Shown here: positions 1-8,273 of the stretch, piece after piece
How positions within the stretch are numbered: position 1 is the stretch's first letter
How the letters are laid out: each line of letters starts with the position of its first letter
Assembly: GCF_013385985.1 (NCBI RefSeq)
Contig: NZ_JACAOY010000016.1
Location: 124,001-188,000 of the forward strand
Reading direction: 5' to 3'
DNA length: 64,000 nt
From: Pseudomonas sp. B6002
Lineage (GTDB): Bacteria > Pseudomonadota > Gammaproteobacteria > Pseudomonadales > Pseudomonadaceae
Notes under the pieces: model-generated
The model's database searches: none
The model's input: only the letters and a program-made list of their open reading frames with translations
What the model was told of the DNA's origin: nothing
Position numbers and translations under genes: made by a program

Positions 1-238
1 GGCTACTGAACTGCGCCAGTTGCGCCACGAACGCGCCGTTGTCCTGAGGCGACAGCGGGTTCTGGTTTTTGAGCTGGGTCACCAGCAGTTGCAGGAATGC
101 GTCCTTGCCCAGCGACTGGTTGCCCGTCGCCGCCTTGGAAGCGTCACCGACGCTGCTGTTGTCCGTCGCGGTCTTGACCTTCGAGTTGAAAAGGTCCTGA
201 ACCGCCGTGTTGGTAGAAGTGGTATCAACAATGGCCAT
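1..238 (-). CDS. flgD: Flagellar hook assembly scaffold FlgD (N-terminal part; runs off the window edge)
   Basis: FlgD caps the growing hook and is needed for hook subunit polymerisation. Only the first ~79 codons are in the window. They read [10 protein letters not shown]..., followed by the family-typical segment [20 protein letters not shown] at about residues 39-58. The start is the ATG whose complement lies at 236-238. It sits 16 nt after flgC in the same direction, so it is the third gene of a flgBCD transcript. The C-terminal hook-cap domain lies outside the window. Confidence 0.95.
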   Translation of the reverse strand, partial: MAIVDTTSTNTAVQDLFNSKVKTATDNSSVGDASKAATGNQSLGKDAFLQLLVTQLKNQNPLSPQDNGAFVAQLAQFSS

Positions 239-254
239 TATTTGGCGCCCCTTA

Positions 255-698
255 TCACTGACCCAGGGTCAGGACCTTCTGCATCATGGTTTTGGCGGTG
301 TTCATCATTTCCGCGTTGGTCTGGAACGAGCGGCTGGCGGAGATCATGTCTGCCATCTCCTCGACCACGTTAACGTTCGGGTAGTACACGTAACCTTTTT
401 CGTTCGCTGCCGGATGGTTCGGCTCGTAGCGGGCTTCCAGGTTGCTCTGGTCTTCAACGACGCCGAGCACCTGCACGCCCTGGCCGGCGGCATCCTGGTT
501 CTGGAACAGCGAATCGCTGCCGCCGCTCTGGCCACCCTGGAACATGGTGGCGAACACCGGGTGACGGGCGCGGTAGGTCTGGTCAATGCTCGAAGACACG
601 GTCTCGGCGTTGGCGATGTTACTGGCGACGGTGTTCAAACGCGTGGTCTGCGCGCTCATGCCACTGCCGGCAATATTGAAAACACTGGCGAGGGACAT
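255..698 (-). CDS. flgC: Flagellar basal-body rod protein FlgC
   Basis: Proximal rod component of the flagellar basal body, exported by the flagellar type III system. It is 147 aa, the usual FlgC length. The N-terminus [20 protein letters not shown] and the motif [11 protein letters not shown] (about residues 23-33) are the conserved amphipathic rod signature shared by axial proteins. The C-terminus carries the second axial helix ([16 protein letters not shown]). The gene starts 3 nt after flgB ends, which indicates translational coupling within flgBCD. Confidence 0.97.
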   Translation of the reverse strand: MSLASVFNIAGSGMSAQTTRLNTVASNIANAETVSSSIDQTYRARHPVFATMFQGGQSGGSDSLFQNQDAAGQGVQVLGVVEDQSNLEARYEPNHPAANEKGYVYYPNVNVVEEMADMISASRSFQTNAEMMNTAKTMMQKVLTLGQ

Positions 699-701
699 GG
701 C

Positions 702-1109
702 TTACTCTCCACGCAGGGCTGACATCAGCCCTTTGAATTTACTGTTGAGCAGGGTGAAGCTGGCCTGGAAGTTCACCGAGTTCTCGGCGTAGGCCGATTG
801 CTCCAGCTGGGCGTCGACGGTGTTCTGGTCGATCGACGGCTGCATCGGCGTGCGATACAGCAGCGACTCGTCACCATTGCCCAGGCCTTGCGCTTCGATA
901 TGACGGCTATTGGTCATGTTCAAGGCGAAGGTGCCGTTCTTGGTCTTGTCCTGCTGTGCAGCGAGCACGGCGGAGAAGTCCAGGTCCCGAGCCTTGTAGT
1001 TCGGGGTGTCGGCGTTGGCAATGTTGTTGGCCAGGACTTCGGCACGCTGGGCGCGGAAGCCCAGGGCTTGTTCGTGGATACCGAGCGCTTTATCGAAGCT
1101 GATGCTCAT
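702..1109 (-). CDS. flgB: Flagellar basal-body rod protein FlgB
   Basis: Proximal rod subunit, 135 aa. The axial-protein motif VLANNIANADTPNYKARDLDF (about residues 25-45) is the hallmark of FlgB. The start ATG (complement at 1107-1109) follows a weak purine-rich site. This is the first gene of the flgBCD run. A sigma54-type promoter sits about 45 nt upstream, and an array of GCGGCAA words lies beyond it. Both fit sigma54-dependent control of hook-basal body genes in Pseudomonas. Confidence 0.97.
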   Translation of the reverse strand: MSISFDKALGIHEQALGFRAQRAEVLANNIANADTPNYKARDLDFSAVLAAQQDKTKNGTFALNMTNSRHIEAQGLGNGDESLLYRTPMQPSIDQNTVDAQLEQSAYAENSVNFQASFTLLNSKFKGLMSALRGE

Positions 1110-1152
1110 GGCGGAAACCTTTAGGCTGACCTGCTTTTCGTAACTGGGTTAT

Positions 1153-1169
1153 AGCAAGGCGCATGCCAA
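1153..1169 (-). promoter_or_regulatory. Sigma54 (RpoN) promoter of flgBCD
   Basis: Read on the minus strand the sequence is TTGGCATGCGCCTTGCT. GG (-24) and GC (-12) are separated by exactly 10 nt, close to the TTGGCACG-N4-TTGCA consensus. It lies about 45 nt upstream of the flgB start, leaving a normal 5' leader. In Pseudomonas this operon is known to need RpoN with FleQ/FleR-type activators. Confidence 0.85.
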
Positions 1170-1206
1170 TTCACGAAAAGGCCGTAACTCAAGGGTTTGC
1201 GAGGTG

Positions 1207-1303
1207 TTTGCCGCCGGCAATGCCAGAAAAGCGGCAACGGGTTTCCGCGTGGCGCCAGTAAAGCGGCAATGGGGGTTTGCCGCTCGGGGAAGGATTGCCG
1301 CAA
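1207..1303. promoter_or_regulatory. Array of GCGGCAA/TTGCCGC words upstream of flgB (probable enhancer region)
   Basis: The heptamer GCGGCAA or its complement occurs five times within about 95 bp (1208-1214, 1231-1237, 1263-1269, 1278-1284, 1295-1301). A sixth partial copy (CGGCAA) ends at 1220 and makes a near-palindrome with the first. The cluster lies 40-150 nt upstream of the flgB sigma54 promoter, where a bacterial enhancer-binding protein would bind. The flagellar activator FleR is the obvious candidate, but the binding protein is inferred. Confidence 0.5.
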
Positions 1304-1322
1304 AAAAATGGGAGCCAGCTCT

Positions 1323-1410
1323 TGTAGGAGCCGGCTTGCCGGCGATGCAGGCACCTCGGTTTTTTATTTAGACCGAGGTGATGCTATCGCTGGCAAGCCA
1401 GCTCCTACAA
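1323..1410. repeat. REP doublet (GTAGGAGC class)
   Basis: Inverted pair of REP units: TGTAGGAGCCGGCTTGCCGG at the left and its near-complement ending GCCAGCTCCTACA at the right, around a spacer with GACCGAGGTG. It sits between cheR and flgB and could stabilise or terminate transcripts. Confidence 0.85.
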
Positions 1411-1437
1411 AAGCCTGGCTCCCACAGTGCTTGGGTA

Positions 1438-2265
1438 TTACTTGGCCTGGTAGATGATCCCCGGGCTGCACTGCACCATCTGGTAATGATCCGGCAGACC
1501 GTTCAGCGCTTCGGAAGCACCAAGGAACAGATAGCCGCCACGCTTGAGCGTGCCGTGGATGCGCAACAGGATGTCTTTCTTCACTTCGGCCGAGAAGTAG
1601 ATCAGCACGTTGCGGCAGAACACCATGTCGAACTTGCCCAGGCTGGCGTAGCTGTCGAGCAGGTTGAACGAGCGGAACTCCACCCGGTTCTTGATCGGCG
1701 CCTTGACCGCCCAGCGCCCTGCCCCTTTCGGGTCAAAGTAACGCTGCAGGCGCTCCTGGGACAAACCACGGCCCAGGGCCAGGCTGTCGTACTCGCCGGT
1801 CTTGCAGTTGGTGAGCATGGTGCCGGACAGGTCGGTGGCAACGATTTGCGCACCTGCCTTCAATTGGCCCATGTTGGTTCGTTCGAACTCGTCGATGGAC
1901 ATCGAGATCGAGTACGGCTCCTGCCCCGAAGAACACGCCGCCGACCAGATGCGCAGGCGCTGACCCGGGCTGGCCTTGATGGCCTCGGGCAGCACTTTGC
2001 TCTTGAGCACCTCAAAGGGGTAGGTATCCCGAAACCACAGGGTTTCGTTGGTGGTCATGGCATCGACCACCATTTCCTTGAGGCCACTGCGCGGCTGGCC
2101 CTGGATGCGCTGGACCAACTCGCCCAGGGACTTGATACCCTGCTGTTCCATCAGTTTGTTGAGACGGCTGGATACCAGGTACTGCTTGTTTTCACCGAGC
2201 AATATGCCACAGGCTTTTTCCAGGAAGACCCGGAATTGTTCGAAATCCAAATTACCCGTAGACAA
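1438..2265 (-). CDS. cheR: Chemotaxis protein methyltransferase CheR
   Basis: S-adenosylmethionine-dependent methyltransferase that methylates glutamates on chemoreceptors for adaptation. It is 275 aa, full length. An N-terminal helical domain (about 1-75) is followed by a Rossmann methyltransferase domain. The AdoMet loop AACSSGQEPYSI (about residues 109-120) and MVFCRNVLIYFS (about 215-226) are diagnostic. The gene begins 43 nt after cheV in the same orientation, so cheV-cheR form an operon next to flgA, a Pseudomonas arrangement. Confidence 0.96.
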   Translation of the reverse strand: MSTGNLDFEQFRVFLEKACGILLGENKQYLVSSRLNKLMEQQGIKSLGELVQRIQGQPRSGLKEMVVDAMTTNETLWFRDTYPFEVLKSKVLPEAIKASPGQRLRIWSAACSSGQEPYSISMSIDEFERTNMGQLKAGAQIVATDLSGTMLTNCKTGEYDSLALGRGLSQERLQRYFDPKGAGRWAVKAPIKNRVEFRSFNLLDSYASLGKFDMVFCRNVLIYFSAEVKKDILLRIHGTLKRGGYLFLGASEALNGLPDHYQMVQCSPGIIYQAK

Positions 2266-2308
2266 TGATACCGCCTCTTAAATCGTGTGACCGCCAGGGG
2301 AAATCCCC

Positions 2309-3241
2309 CTAGCCGTGATCTGCTGCCTTGATCCGGTCGACTACCCGGGATGCCAGGTCATCAGGACGAAATTTGGCCAGGAAGTCATCGGCACCGACCT
2401 TCTTGACCATCGCCTGATTGAATACACCGGACAACGAAGTATGCAGGATGATATGTAGTTTTTGCATGCGTGGATCGTTGCGTATCTCAGCCGTGAGGGT
2501 GTAGCCGTCCATTTCCGGCATCTCGATGTCGGAAATCATCATCAGGAATTCTTCTTCCGGCTTCTTGCCCTCGTCCACCAGCTTGCGCAGGTAATCCAGC
2601 GCCTGGCGGCCGTCATTGAGCGCGACCACTTCCACACCGACGGTTTGCAGGCAACGGGTGACCTGCTTGCGCGCCACGGAGGAGTCATCCACGGTCAATA
2701 CCCGCAGCGATACCGCCTTGTGCGCGGTTTCGGCATCAACCACACCGACCGAGATGTTTTCCGAGGTCGGCGCCACTTCGGCGAGGATCTTCTCCACGTC
2801 GATGATTTCCACCAACTGGTTATCGACCCGCGTCACCGCCGTGAGGTAGTGATCGCGGCCGGTGCCCTTGGGCGGCGGATGGATCTCTTCCCAGTTCATG
2901 TTGACGATGCGCTCCACCGAGCGCACCAGGAAGCCCTGGGTCTTGGTGTTGTACTCGGTGATGATCACGAACGGGCTTTCACGGTCCTGCAAACCGGAAG
3001 AGCCGGTGGCCATGGCCAGGTCAAGAATCGGGATCGTCGCACCCCGGATGTTGGCAACGCCACACACCACCGGGCTGGACTTGGGCATGATCGTCAGCTT
3101 GGGACATTGCAGCACTTCCCGCACCTTGAACACGTTGATGCCATATAGCTGCTTGCCGTCCAGGCGAAAAAGCAACAACTCCAGGCGATTCTGCCCTACC
3201 AGCTGTGTGCGCTGGTTTACTGAATCCATTACACCTGCCAT
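2309..3241 (-). CDS. cheV: Chemotaxis coupling/receiver protein CheV
   Basis: Couples chemoreceptors to CheA and buffers the signal through a receiver domain. It is 310 aa. A CheW-like domain (about 20-165; motif VVCGVANIRGATIPILDL) is followed by a response-regulator receiver (about 178-305). The receiver contains TVDDSSVARKQ and the phospho-acceptor aspartate in MMISDIEMPEMDGYTLT. The start ATG (3239-3241 complement) follows GGAG. It diverges from flgA across an ~80-nt intergenic region. Confidence 0.96.
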   Translation of the reverse strand: MAGVMDSVNQRTQLVGQNRLELLLFRLDGKQLYGINVFKVREVLQCPKLTIMPKSSPVVCGVANIRGATIPILDLAMATGSSGLQDRESPFVIITEYNTKTQGFLVRSVERIVNMNWEEIHPPPKGTGRDHYLTAVTRVDNQLVEIIDVEKILAEVAPTSENISVGVVDAETAHKAVSLRVLTVDDSSVARKQVTRCLQTVGVEVVALNDGRQALDYLRKLVDEGKKPEEEFLMMISDIEMPEMDGYTLTAEIRNDPRMQKLHIILHTSLSGVFNQAMVKKVGADDFLAKFRPDDLASRVVDRIKAADHG

Positions 3242-3294
3242 GCCCAGACTCCTACGCTAAAACCTAAGGGGTACGACGCGCACCCAACATTAAA

Positions 3295-3310
3295 CGGCAC
3301 GAGCTTTGCT
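3295..3310 (+). promoter_or_regulatory. Sigma54 promoter of flgA
   Basis: CGGCACGAGCTTTGCT has GG at 3296-3297 and GC at 3308-3309 with 10 nt between them, a good RpoN match (consensus TTGGCACG-N4-TTGCW). Transcription would start near 3321, immediately before the flgA ATG at 3322, so the message would be almost leaderless. As I recall, flgA belongs to the FleQ/RpoN-dependent class in Pseudomonas. Confidence 0.7.
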
Positions 3311-3321
3311 TTTTATTGGTC

Positions 3322-4086
3322 ATGAACCTTAAAACGACAGTTTCCCGACGCCTTGCTCCCCAACGACTCCGTAGCCTGCTCTGCGCGTCGCTGGCATTGC
3401 TTGCCATGGGCACAGGGGCCACGGCCCGCGCAGATAACGTCACCTTGCCTGATCTACTTATCGGCGTCACTCAGGGCTTTCTTGAGTTCACTGTAGAAGA
3501 TTATCTGGCAACCACCCAGACGCCCGGGCGCTACGAAATCCAGGTCAACCAGCTGGACCCCCGCCTGCGCATGCCGGCGTGCGACAAGGAATTGACAGCC
3601 ACCCTGGAAAGCCCAGCCCAGCCGATCGGCCGTGTCACGGTCAAAGTGCGCTGCGAAGGCGCGTCGCCCTGGACGGTGTTCGTGCCGGCGCAGGTGAAGT
3701 TGTTCCGCGACGTGGTGGTGGTGACCCGCCCGCTCAAGCGCACCGGGATCATCGGCGATCAAGACGTTGCCTTGCGTGAGCGGGATATCAGCCTGATCAA
3801 TCAGGGTTACCTCACCACGCTGGACCAGGCCATCGGGCAGAAACTGACCCGACCAATGGTCACCGACCAGGTGATTACCCTGGTTCACCTGGAGCAGGCC
3901 GAGGTTGTGCGCAAGGGCGACCAGGTGGTGATCTCTGCCAGCAGCGGCGCGCTGAACGTGAAGATGCCGGGCGAGGCGCTGTCCAACGGCGGCATGAGCG
4001 AGCAGATCCGCGTCAAGAACCTGAATTCCAACCGCGTGATCAAGGCGCGGGTGACCGCTCCCGGACAAGTCGAGGTGGCTTTATAG
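3322..4086 (+). CDS. flgA: Flagellar P-ring assembly chaperone FlgA
   Basis: Periplasmic chaperone required for assembly of the FlgI P-ring. It is 254 aa from the ATG at 3322; an in-frame TTG lies 6 nt earlier. A basic n-region with arginines and a hydrophobic core (about 20-32) ending ATARA form a Sec signal peptide. The mature part contains the SAF-like region ([18 protein letters not shown], about 137-154) and a conserved C-terminal [21 protein letters not shown]-type stretch. No Shine-Dalgarno sequence is visible, consistent with the promoter placing the start site at the ATG. It diverges from cheV. Confidence 0.93.
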   Translation: MNLKTTVSRRLAPQRLRSLLCASLALLAMGTGATARADNVTLPDLLIGVTQGFLEFTVEDYLATTQTPGRYEIQVNQLDPRLRMPACDKELTATLESPAQPIGRVTVKVRCEGASPWTVFVPAQVKLFRDVVVVTRPLKRTGIIGDQDVALRERDISLINQGYLTTLDQAIGQKLTRPMVTDQVITLVHLEQAEVVRKGDQVVISASSGALNVKMPGEALSNGGMSEQIRVKNLNSNRVIKARVTAPGQVEVAL

Positions 4087-4164
4087 ATCACTGGTATCGG
4101 ACGCCAGCTTTTCCTACACTGTGCGCCAGACGTTCGCGCAAACAGGTTTATTGTCAATCGAGCC

Positions 4165-4191
4165 TAAAGTTTGTCCGGGTATGGCCGAAAA
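4165..4191 (+). promoter_or_regulatory. Sigma28 (FliA) promoter of flgMN(Z)
   Basis: TAAA at 4165-4168, a spacer of exactly 15 nt, then GCCGAAAA at 4184-4191. This is nearly identical to the FliA consensus TAAA-N15-GCCGATAA. It lies about 38 nt upstream of flgM, giving the expected late-class control of the anti-sigma factor. Confidence 0.9.
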
Positions 4192-4228
4192 CATGGCAAG
4201 CGTCCAAATACCCAGAGGTTTTTTTATT

Positions 4229-4552
4229 ATGGTCATTGATTTCAGCCGTTTGAATAACGCCCAGGCTTTGCCCGGCTCTACGCGCACCAGCGGTGCCAAG
4301 GACAGCGTAGATGCCAAGTCCCAGCCCCTGCCCGCCAAGGCAGAGCAGGCCGGTGCCAGCCAAAGCGGGGAATCGGTACACCTGAGCAATGAGGCTCAAC
4401 AGTTGCAGAAGGTCACTGACTCGCTGCGCGATCAACCGGTGGTCAACAAAGCCCGCGTGGCCGAGTTGAAACAGGCTATCGCCGATGGCAGCTATAAAGT
4501 CGACAGCAACCGTGTAGCCAGCAAGCTGCTTAACTTCGAAGCCGAGCGCTAG
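4229..4552 (+). CDS. flgM: Anti-sigma28 factor FlgM
   Basis: Binds and inhibits FliA until the hook is complete, when it is exported. It is 107 aa from the ATG at 4229 ([10 protein letters not shown]), preceded by AGAGG. Upstream in-frame codons are leader sequence, since they overlap the sigma28 promoter. The N-terminal half is low-complexity and rich in Ser, Ala and Gln, as expected for this disordered protein. The C-terminal FliA-binding helices are recognisable ([20 protein letters not shown], then [10 protein letters not shown]). It is followed by flgN at 48 nt. Confidence 0.95.
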   Translation: MVIDFSRLNNAQALPGSTRTSGAKDSVDAKSQPLPAKAEQAGASQSGESVHLSNEAQQLQKVTDSLRDQPVVNKARVAELKQAIADGSYKVDSNRVASKLLNFEAER

Positions 4553-4600
4553 GCAAAGGCCTGCGCAGGGCTTTTGGACGCTTAAAACCCAAGGCCAGCC

Positions 4601-5071
4601 ATGCACCACGACGAACATTTGCTTCAACTGATCATTGACGATCTGGCGCCGACGCAACATTTGCTCGAGCTGCTCAAAGAAGAGTCCCTGGCCCTGTACG
4701 GTCGGGACATGCGCTTGCTGGAGGAAATCCTCGCACGCAAGCAGTCGCTGATTGTGCTGCTGGAACAGCATGGCAAGAAGCGCAGCCAGATTCTCATCAG
4801 CCTGGGCCTGCCGGCTGATCACGACGGCCTCGCTCAGCTGGCCAGTCACTCCTCGGTCGGCGATCAACTGCTGGCACAGAGCAACGCCCTCAATCTATTG
4901 CTCGCCCAGTGCCAGGAAGCCAACCTGCTCAACGGTCAGTCGATCCAGCTACAGCAAGCTACGACCGCCAACCAGTTGCGTATACTCCACGGCGGAGAGC
5001 CTCCGGCCCTCTACAACGCCCAAGGCTCCACCTCGCGCCTGGTCAAGCCAAGCACCCGCAGCCAAGCCTGA
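4601..5071 (+). CDS. flgN: Flagellar export chaperone FlgN
   Basis: Cytoplasmic chaperone for the hook-filament junction proteins FlgK and FlgL. It is 156 aa, almost wholly helical and rich in Leu, Gln and Glu, with heptad-like spacing (HLLQLIIDDLAPTQHLLELL near the N-terminus). The C-terminal tail is Gln/Thr-rich and probably disordered. Its position directly after flgM is the conserved flgMN order. Sequence conservation in this family is low, so the call rests on position, length and helical character together. Confidence 0.9.
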   Translation: MHHDEHLLQLIIDDLAPTQHLLELLKEESLALYGRDMRLLEEILARKQSLIVLLEQHGKKRSQILISLGLPADHDGLAQLASHSSVGDQLLAQSNALNLLLAQCQEANLLNGQSIQLQQATTANQLRILHGGEPPALYNAQGSTSRLVKPSTRSQA

Positions 5072-5167
5072 CGCCGGTTTTCAGCGCGCCCTATCCAAGG
5101 CGCGCTACATGCTGGCAAAATGCCTGTTCTTGCGTGAAGTCGTATTTTGTCTGGAGATGGAAGAACC

Positions 5168-5917
5168 GTGTTCAACGCCCTCAATGCGGAAGATGCCCCG
5201 CAGCCACCCAAGGTCCTCACCACGCCTCTGGAAATCGCCGGCACTTTGCGGATGCTGCAAGAAAGCCATGATCCTCTGATCATCACTTTCCATGAACGCA
5301 GCCAGCGCTTCCAAAGCTACCTGGTGGACGTTGACCGGGACAGCGGGACGCTGGCCCTGGACGAAATGATCCCGCGCGACGGTGAGCGCTACCTCGAAAA
5401 TGGCGAACCGTTTCGCATCGAGGGCTTCCACGAAGGCGTACGTGTGGCCTGGGAAAGCAACGGCACCCTGACCATCAGCGAAAAAGACGGGCACCGCATC
5501 TATACCGGCAGCATGCCCGACGAGGTGGTCTACCATCAGCGCCGTAACGCCTTCCGCGCCGCATTGAAGCTGGCCCAACTGGTCAATATCGAACTGGGTG
5601 GCGAGAAGCTCAAGGCACCGATCAGCGGCAAGTTGCTGGACATCTCCGCCACCGGCTGCAAATTGCGCTTTGAAGGCGATATCTCCGAGCGCCTGCAACT
5701 GGGTCAGGTCTATGACCGGTTCATCGCCGCCCTGCCCTTCGGCAGCATGACCACCTCAGTAGAGCTGCGTTACCTGCACTTCGAAGAGAAGATCAACACC
5801 ACCTTTGCCGGCGTGCGTTTCCACAACATGAGTGGCCTGGTGCAGCGCCAGGTCGAGCGCTTTGTGTACCAATTGCAGCGCGAAGCCCGTCGCTTCGATA
5901 AAGACGACGACTTCTAA
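5168..5917 (+). CDS. flgZ: PilZ-domain flagellar brake protein FlgZ (YcgR family)
   Basis: Binds cyclic di-GMP and slows or stops the flagellar motor. It is 249 aa from the GTG at 5168, which follows GGAAG; a longer TTG start at 5147 lacks a ribosome site. An N-terminal YcgR domain (about 15-115) is followed by a PilZ domain with both c-di-GMP motifs: RNAFR (residues 126-130, RxxxR) and DISATG (158-163, D/NxSxxG). It is the third gene after flgM-flgN, as reported for flgZ in P. fluorescens. A bidirectional terminator follows. Confidence 0.93.
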   Translation: MFNALNAEDAPQPPKVLTTPLEIAGTLRMLQESHDPLIITFHERSQRFQSYLVDVDRDSGTLALDEMIPRDGERYLENGEPFRIEGFHEGVRVAWESNGTLTISEKDGHRIYTGSMPDEVVYHQRRNAFRAALKLAQLVNIELGGEKLKAPISGKLLDISATGCKLRFEGDISERLQLGQVYDRFIAALPFGSMTTSVELRYLHFEEKINTTFAGVRFHNMSGLVQRQVERFVYQLQREARRFDKDDDF

Positions 5918-5934
5918 GCATTTTCGAGCGCAAT

Positions 5935-5975
5935 AAAAAACGGGCAGATCCTGATGGGATCTGCCCGCTTTTGCT
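5935..5975. terminator. Bidirectional rho-independent terminator between flgZ and the MFS gene
   Basis: An A-run, then CGGGCAGATCC, a short loop TGAT, GGATCTGCCCG and a T-rich tail. The stem is about 11 bp. It serves the convergent genes flgZ (plus) and the MFS gene (minus). Confidence 0.9.
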
Positions 5976-5976
5976 T

Positions 5977-7362
5977 TCAGGGCCGCGCGCGGCTCAGGTC
6001 ATGAGGGTGGTCATCCGGGTCCAGGGGCGGCGGTGGCCCTTCGACGACGGACTCATCCACCACCGGCGCCGGATCGGCTTCGGGCGCAGGGTCCACGGGC
6101 GTGGCCTGCATCTGTTCCTGCACCACCGCCTCGTCCACCCGTGGATCAAGGCAAGCCACCAGCGGCGAGCTGGACATGCTGTCGGGCATTGCCACGTGAT
6201 GCAGCGGTGCATCATCCACCTGATGCAGGTTGGTCACCGCCTTCGGCCGGATACGCCACACCAGGATCAACGCACACAGGCTGAAGAACGCATACAGCAT
6301 GTGACTGCCAAACAGCTTCATCGCCACACCCGCCAGCAGCGGCCCGATACTGGCACCAATGCCGTAGGTCACCAGCAGCATTGCCGTCAGAGAAACCCGG
6401 CGATCACCTTCCACATGGTCGTTGGAAAACGCCACGGCCAGCGGATACAGGCAGAACTGCACCAGCGAACACAGGAAACCGGCGACGAACAGCACCTCCA
6501 GCGGCACCTGCGACATGATCGCCAGCGGCAATGCAGCCACCGCGAGGCACAACGCGAAGCAACGAATCAGCAACGCCCGATCATAGCGATCCGACAACCA
6601 GCCCAACGGCCACTGCACCAGCAGGCCGGCAAAAATACAGCAGCCCATGAACAGACCGACCTGCTCGGTCGTCAGGCCTTGCTGCGACGCATAGAGCGGC
6701 GCCAAACCGTAGAACGAGCCCACGATTACTCCAGCCCCCAGCACCGTGCTCAGCGACTGCGGCACCCGTTTAATGAAGAAGCGCGGCTCCATCGGTGCAG
6801 GGTGCAGAGGCGCGGGGTGAATGCGTCGGGTCATGGCCACCGGCACCAGGCACAGGGCAAAGCACACCGCGACCAGCATCAGCAGTTCGAGACCGAGTTG
6901 AGGGTGCATGACCAGGATCAACTGCCCCAGCACCAGACCCAGGTAGGACGCGATCATGTAGCCGCTGAACACCACGCCACGCTGCTTGGCGTCTGCCTGT
7001 TCGTTGAGCCAGCTTTCTATGACCATGTACTGGCACATCATCCCCAGGCCCACGATCGTACGCAGCACGATCCAGGCCGGCAGCCAGTTGATCAACCCGT
7101 GGCCGAGTACCGCCGCACCGACGATACCGGCACAGGTGGCATAGGCGCGAATATGCCCGACCCGGGCGATCAGGCGGTGCCCGATCTTGCCGCCCAGTAC
7201 CAGGCCAAAGTAGTTGGCCGCCATCAACGCACCCACCCACAAGCTGTCGACATGGTCGGCGGCCAGGCGCAGGGCCAGGTAAGTACTGAGCAGGCCGGAG
7301 CCGATCAGCATCATCAAGGAGGCGAAATAAAGGGCTCGAAAAGATTTCCAGATCTGGCGCAT
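5977..7362 (-). CDS. MFS transporter, YcaD-like
   Basis: Inner-membrane major facilitator of 461 aa with about 12 hydrophobic segments between residues 10 and 385. Typical MFS features are the loop GGKIGHRLIARVGHIRAYA (about 57-75) and the second-half loop GWLSDRYDRALLIRCFA (about 255-271). The overall pattern resembles the YcaD/UhpC-like group of unknown substrate. An unusual C-terminal extension (about 395-461) is acidic and proline-rich (PVDPAPEADPAPVVDE...) and probably cytoplasmic. The gene stands alone and ends at the terminator shared with flgZ. The substrate cannot be deduced. Confidence 0.85.
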   Translation of the reverse strand: MRQIWKSFRALYFASLMMLIGSGLLSTYLALRLAADHVDSLWVGALMAANYFGLVLGGKIGHRLIARVGHIRAYATCAGIVGAAVLGHGLINWLPAWIVLRTIVGLGMMCQYMVIESWLNEQADAKQRGVVFSGYMIASYLGLVLGQLILVMHPQLGLELLMLVAVCFALCLVPVAMTRRIHPAPLHPAPMEPRFFIKRVPQSLSTVLGAGVIVGSFYGLAPLYASQQGLTTEQVGLFMGCCIFAGLLVQWPLGWLSDRYDRALLIRCFALCLAVAALPLAIMSQVPLEVLFVAGFLCSLVQFCLYPLAVAFSNDHVEGDRRVSLTAMLLVTYGIGASIGPLLAGVAMKLFGSHMLYAFFSLCALILVWRIRPKAVTNLHQVDDAPLHHVAMPDSMSSSPLVACLDPRVDEAVVQEQMQATPVDPAPEADPAPVVDESVVEGPPPPLDPDDHPHDLSRARP

Positions 7363-7590
7363 CGGCGTTCCGAGCGGCTCCTTGCGGTGAGAGACAGGGC
7401 TATCGGCATGATAGTCCGGGGTTGCCGGATCCGGACAGGCGGTATCGGCTGTTTCCGGGGTATTTTTTGCTTAATCACTCAGACGCCGCTTGCTCGCCTG
7501 GGAGGTACACCGGTTGCGATAAATAGATGGTGCACTGGCTGTGAACCCTGATCGCCCGCAAGGTTCGACGCGATGTTGCCACGCGCCCAC

Positions 7591-7626
7591 AAAAAAGCCC
7601 CGCCAGAACAGTCTGTGCGGGGCTTT
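7591..7626 (-). terminator. Terminator of tRNA-Arg(CCU)
   Basis: On the minus strand AAAGCCCCGC, a loop, GCGGGGCTTTTTT: a strong GC stem followed by a T-run, starting 6 nt after the tRNA 3' end. Confidence 0.85.
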
Positions 7627-7631
7627 GAATC

Positions 7632-7708
7632 TGGTGTCCCAGGGCCGGTTCGAACGGCCAACCTTCCCCTTAGGAGGGGGATGCTCTATCCAATTGAGCT
7701 ACTGGGAC
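7632..7708 (-). tRNA. tRNA-Arg (anticodon CCU)
   Basis: 77 nt on the minus strand. The acceptor stem GTCCCAG pairs with CTGGGAC, the discriminator is A and CCA is encoded. The D arm has AGCTCAATTGGATAGAGC. The anticodon loop is CTCCTAA (anticodon CCT) and the T arm contains GGTTCGAA-type sequence (CCGTTCGAACCGG). A dedicated terminator follows. Confidence 0.95.
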
Positions 7709-7867
7709 AAATGACAGGCGCCTGCCAAGCGGGCGGCGACGGACGGCGTGCATGTTAACGGCCGGGTCGGCGTTTGTCATGTCATCCGTGGGCTTTTTGA
7801 GTGTAGGTCGCTCCTTACTCGGCCGGACCGTGCCTCGCCCAGTAAACACGGGCACTTTGTGGCGTCG

Positions 7868-7910
7868 TGCAAAATGCAATCCTGCGATTTGCCCGTCTTG
7901 CAAAATGCAA
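7868..7910. promoter_or_regulatory. Paired palindromic sites (TTGCAAAATGCAA) upstream of a sigma54 promoter
   Basis: TGCAAAATGCAA occurs at 7868-7879 and again, as TTGCAAAATGCAA, at 7898-7910. Each is a palindrome of the form TTGCA-N3-TGCAA. The copies are offset by 31 nt, about three helical turns, and lie 55-100 nt upstream of the -24 element at 7966. This is the geometry of an upstream activating site for a sigma54 enhancer-binding protein. The activator is not identified. Confidence 0.6.
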
Positions 7911-7964
7911 CGCAAAGGCACCCATAAACATCTATAACCTATTGATTTTATTGATCTAAAAGGT

Positions 7965-7980
7965 TGGCACGAGGACTGCA
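7965..7980 (+). promoter_or_regulatory. Sigma54 promoter of the small membrane protein pair
   Basis: TTGGCACGAGGACTGCA: GG at 7966-7967 and GC at 7978-7979 with 10 nt between. The -24 half is a perfect consensus TTGGCACG; the -12 half is CTGCA instead of TTGCA. Predicted transcription start is near 7991, about 45 nt before the ATG at 8036. Confidence 0.75.
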
Positions 7981-8035
7981 ATACTTATCCTACAGACAGA
8001 CCTCATCCGGCCCAGCCACTGCGGAGAACAAGAAC

Positions 8036-8263
8036 ATGAACAGCGCCCTCCTGTTGACCCTTAATGCGGTAGCCTTGGCAGCACTGGTCATGTTCCATTT
8101 CCAGTCCGCCAATTCGGATGATGCCGGGCAAATCAGCCAAGCAGTGCAGCATCACCTCCAACAGCGGCCACAACTGGCAGTGATGACACCTGGCGTGCAA
8201 ACGCCGATCCGTGTGAACCAGGACGTCCAAGCCGCTCCTGTCTCCGAACACTGGGTTTTCTGA
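8036..8263 (+). CDS. Small membrane-anchored protein of unknown function
   Basis: 75 aa from the ATG at 8036, preceded by CGGAG. One N-terminal hydrophobic segment (about residues 3-18, ALLLTLNAVALAALVMF) acts as an anchor or uncleaved signal. The remainder is polar and Gln-rich (SQAVQHHLQQRPQ) and likely periplasmic. I do not recognise a family. It is the first gene after a sigma54-type promoter with paired upstream palindromes, and is followed 10 nt later by another small membrane protein, so the two form a bicistron. Confidence 0.75.
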   Translation: MNSALLLTLNAVALAALVMFHFQSANSDDAGQISQAVQHHLQQRPQLAVMTPGVQTPIRVNQDVQAAPVSEHWVF

Positions 8264-8273
8264 GGTAACTGCG

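Noticed and set aside
5971-7551. 526-codon open frame on the plus strand opposite the MFS gene
   Set aside because: Composition is His/Gln/Arg-rich, as expected for the complement of a membrane-protein gene; no ribosome site or domain.
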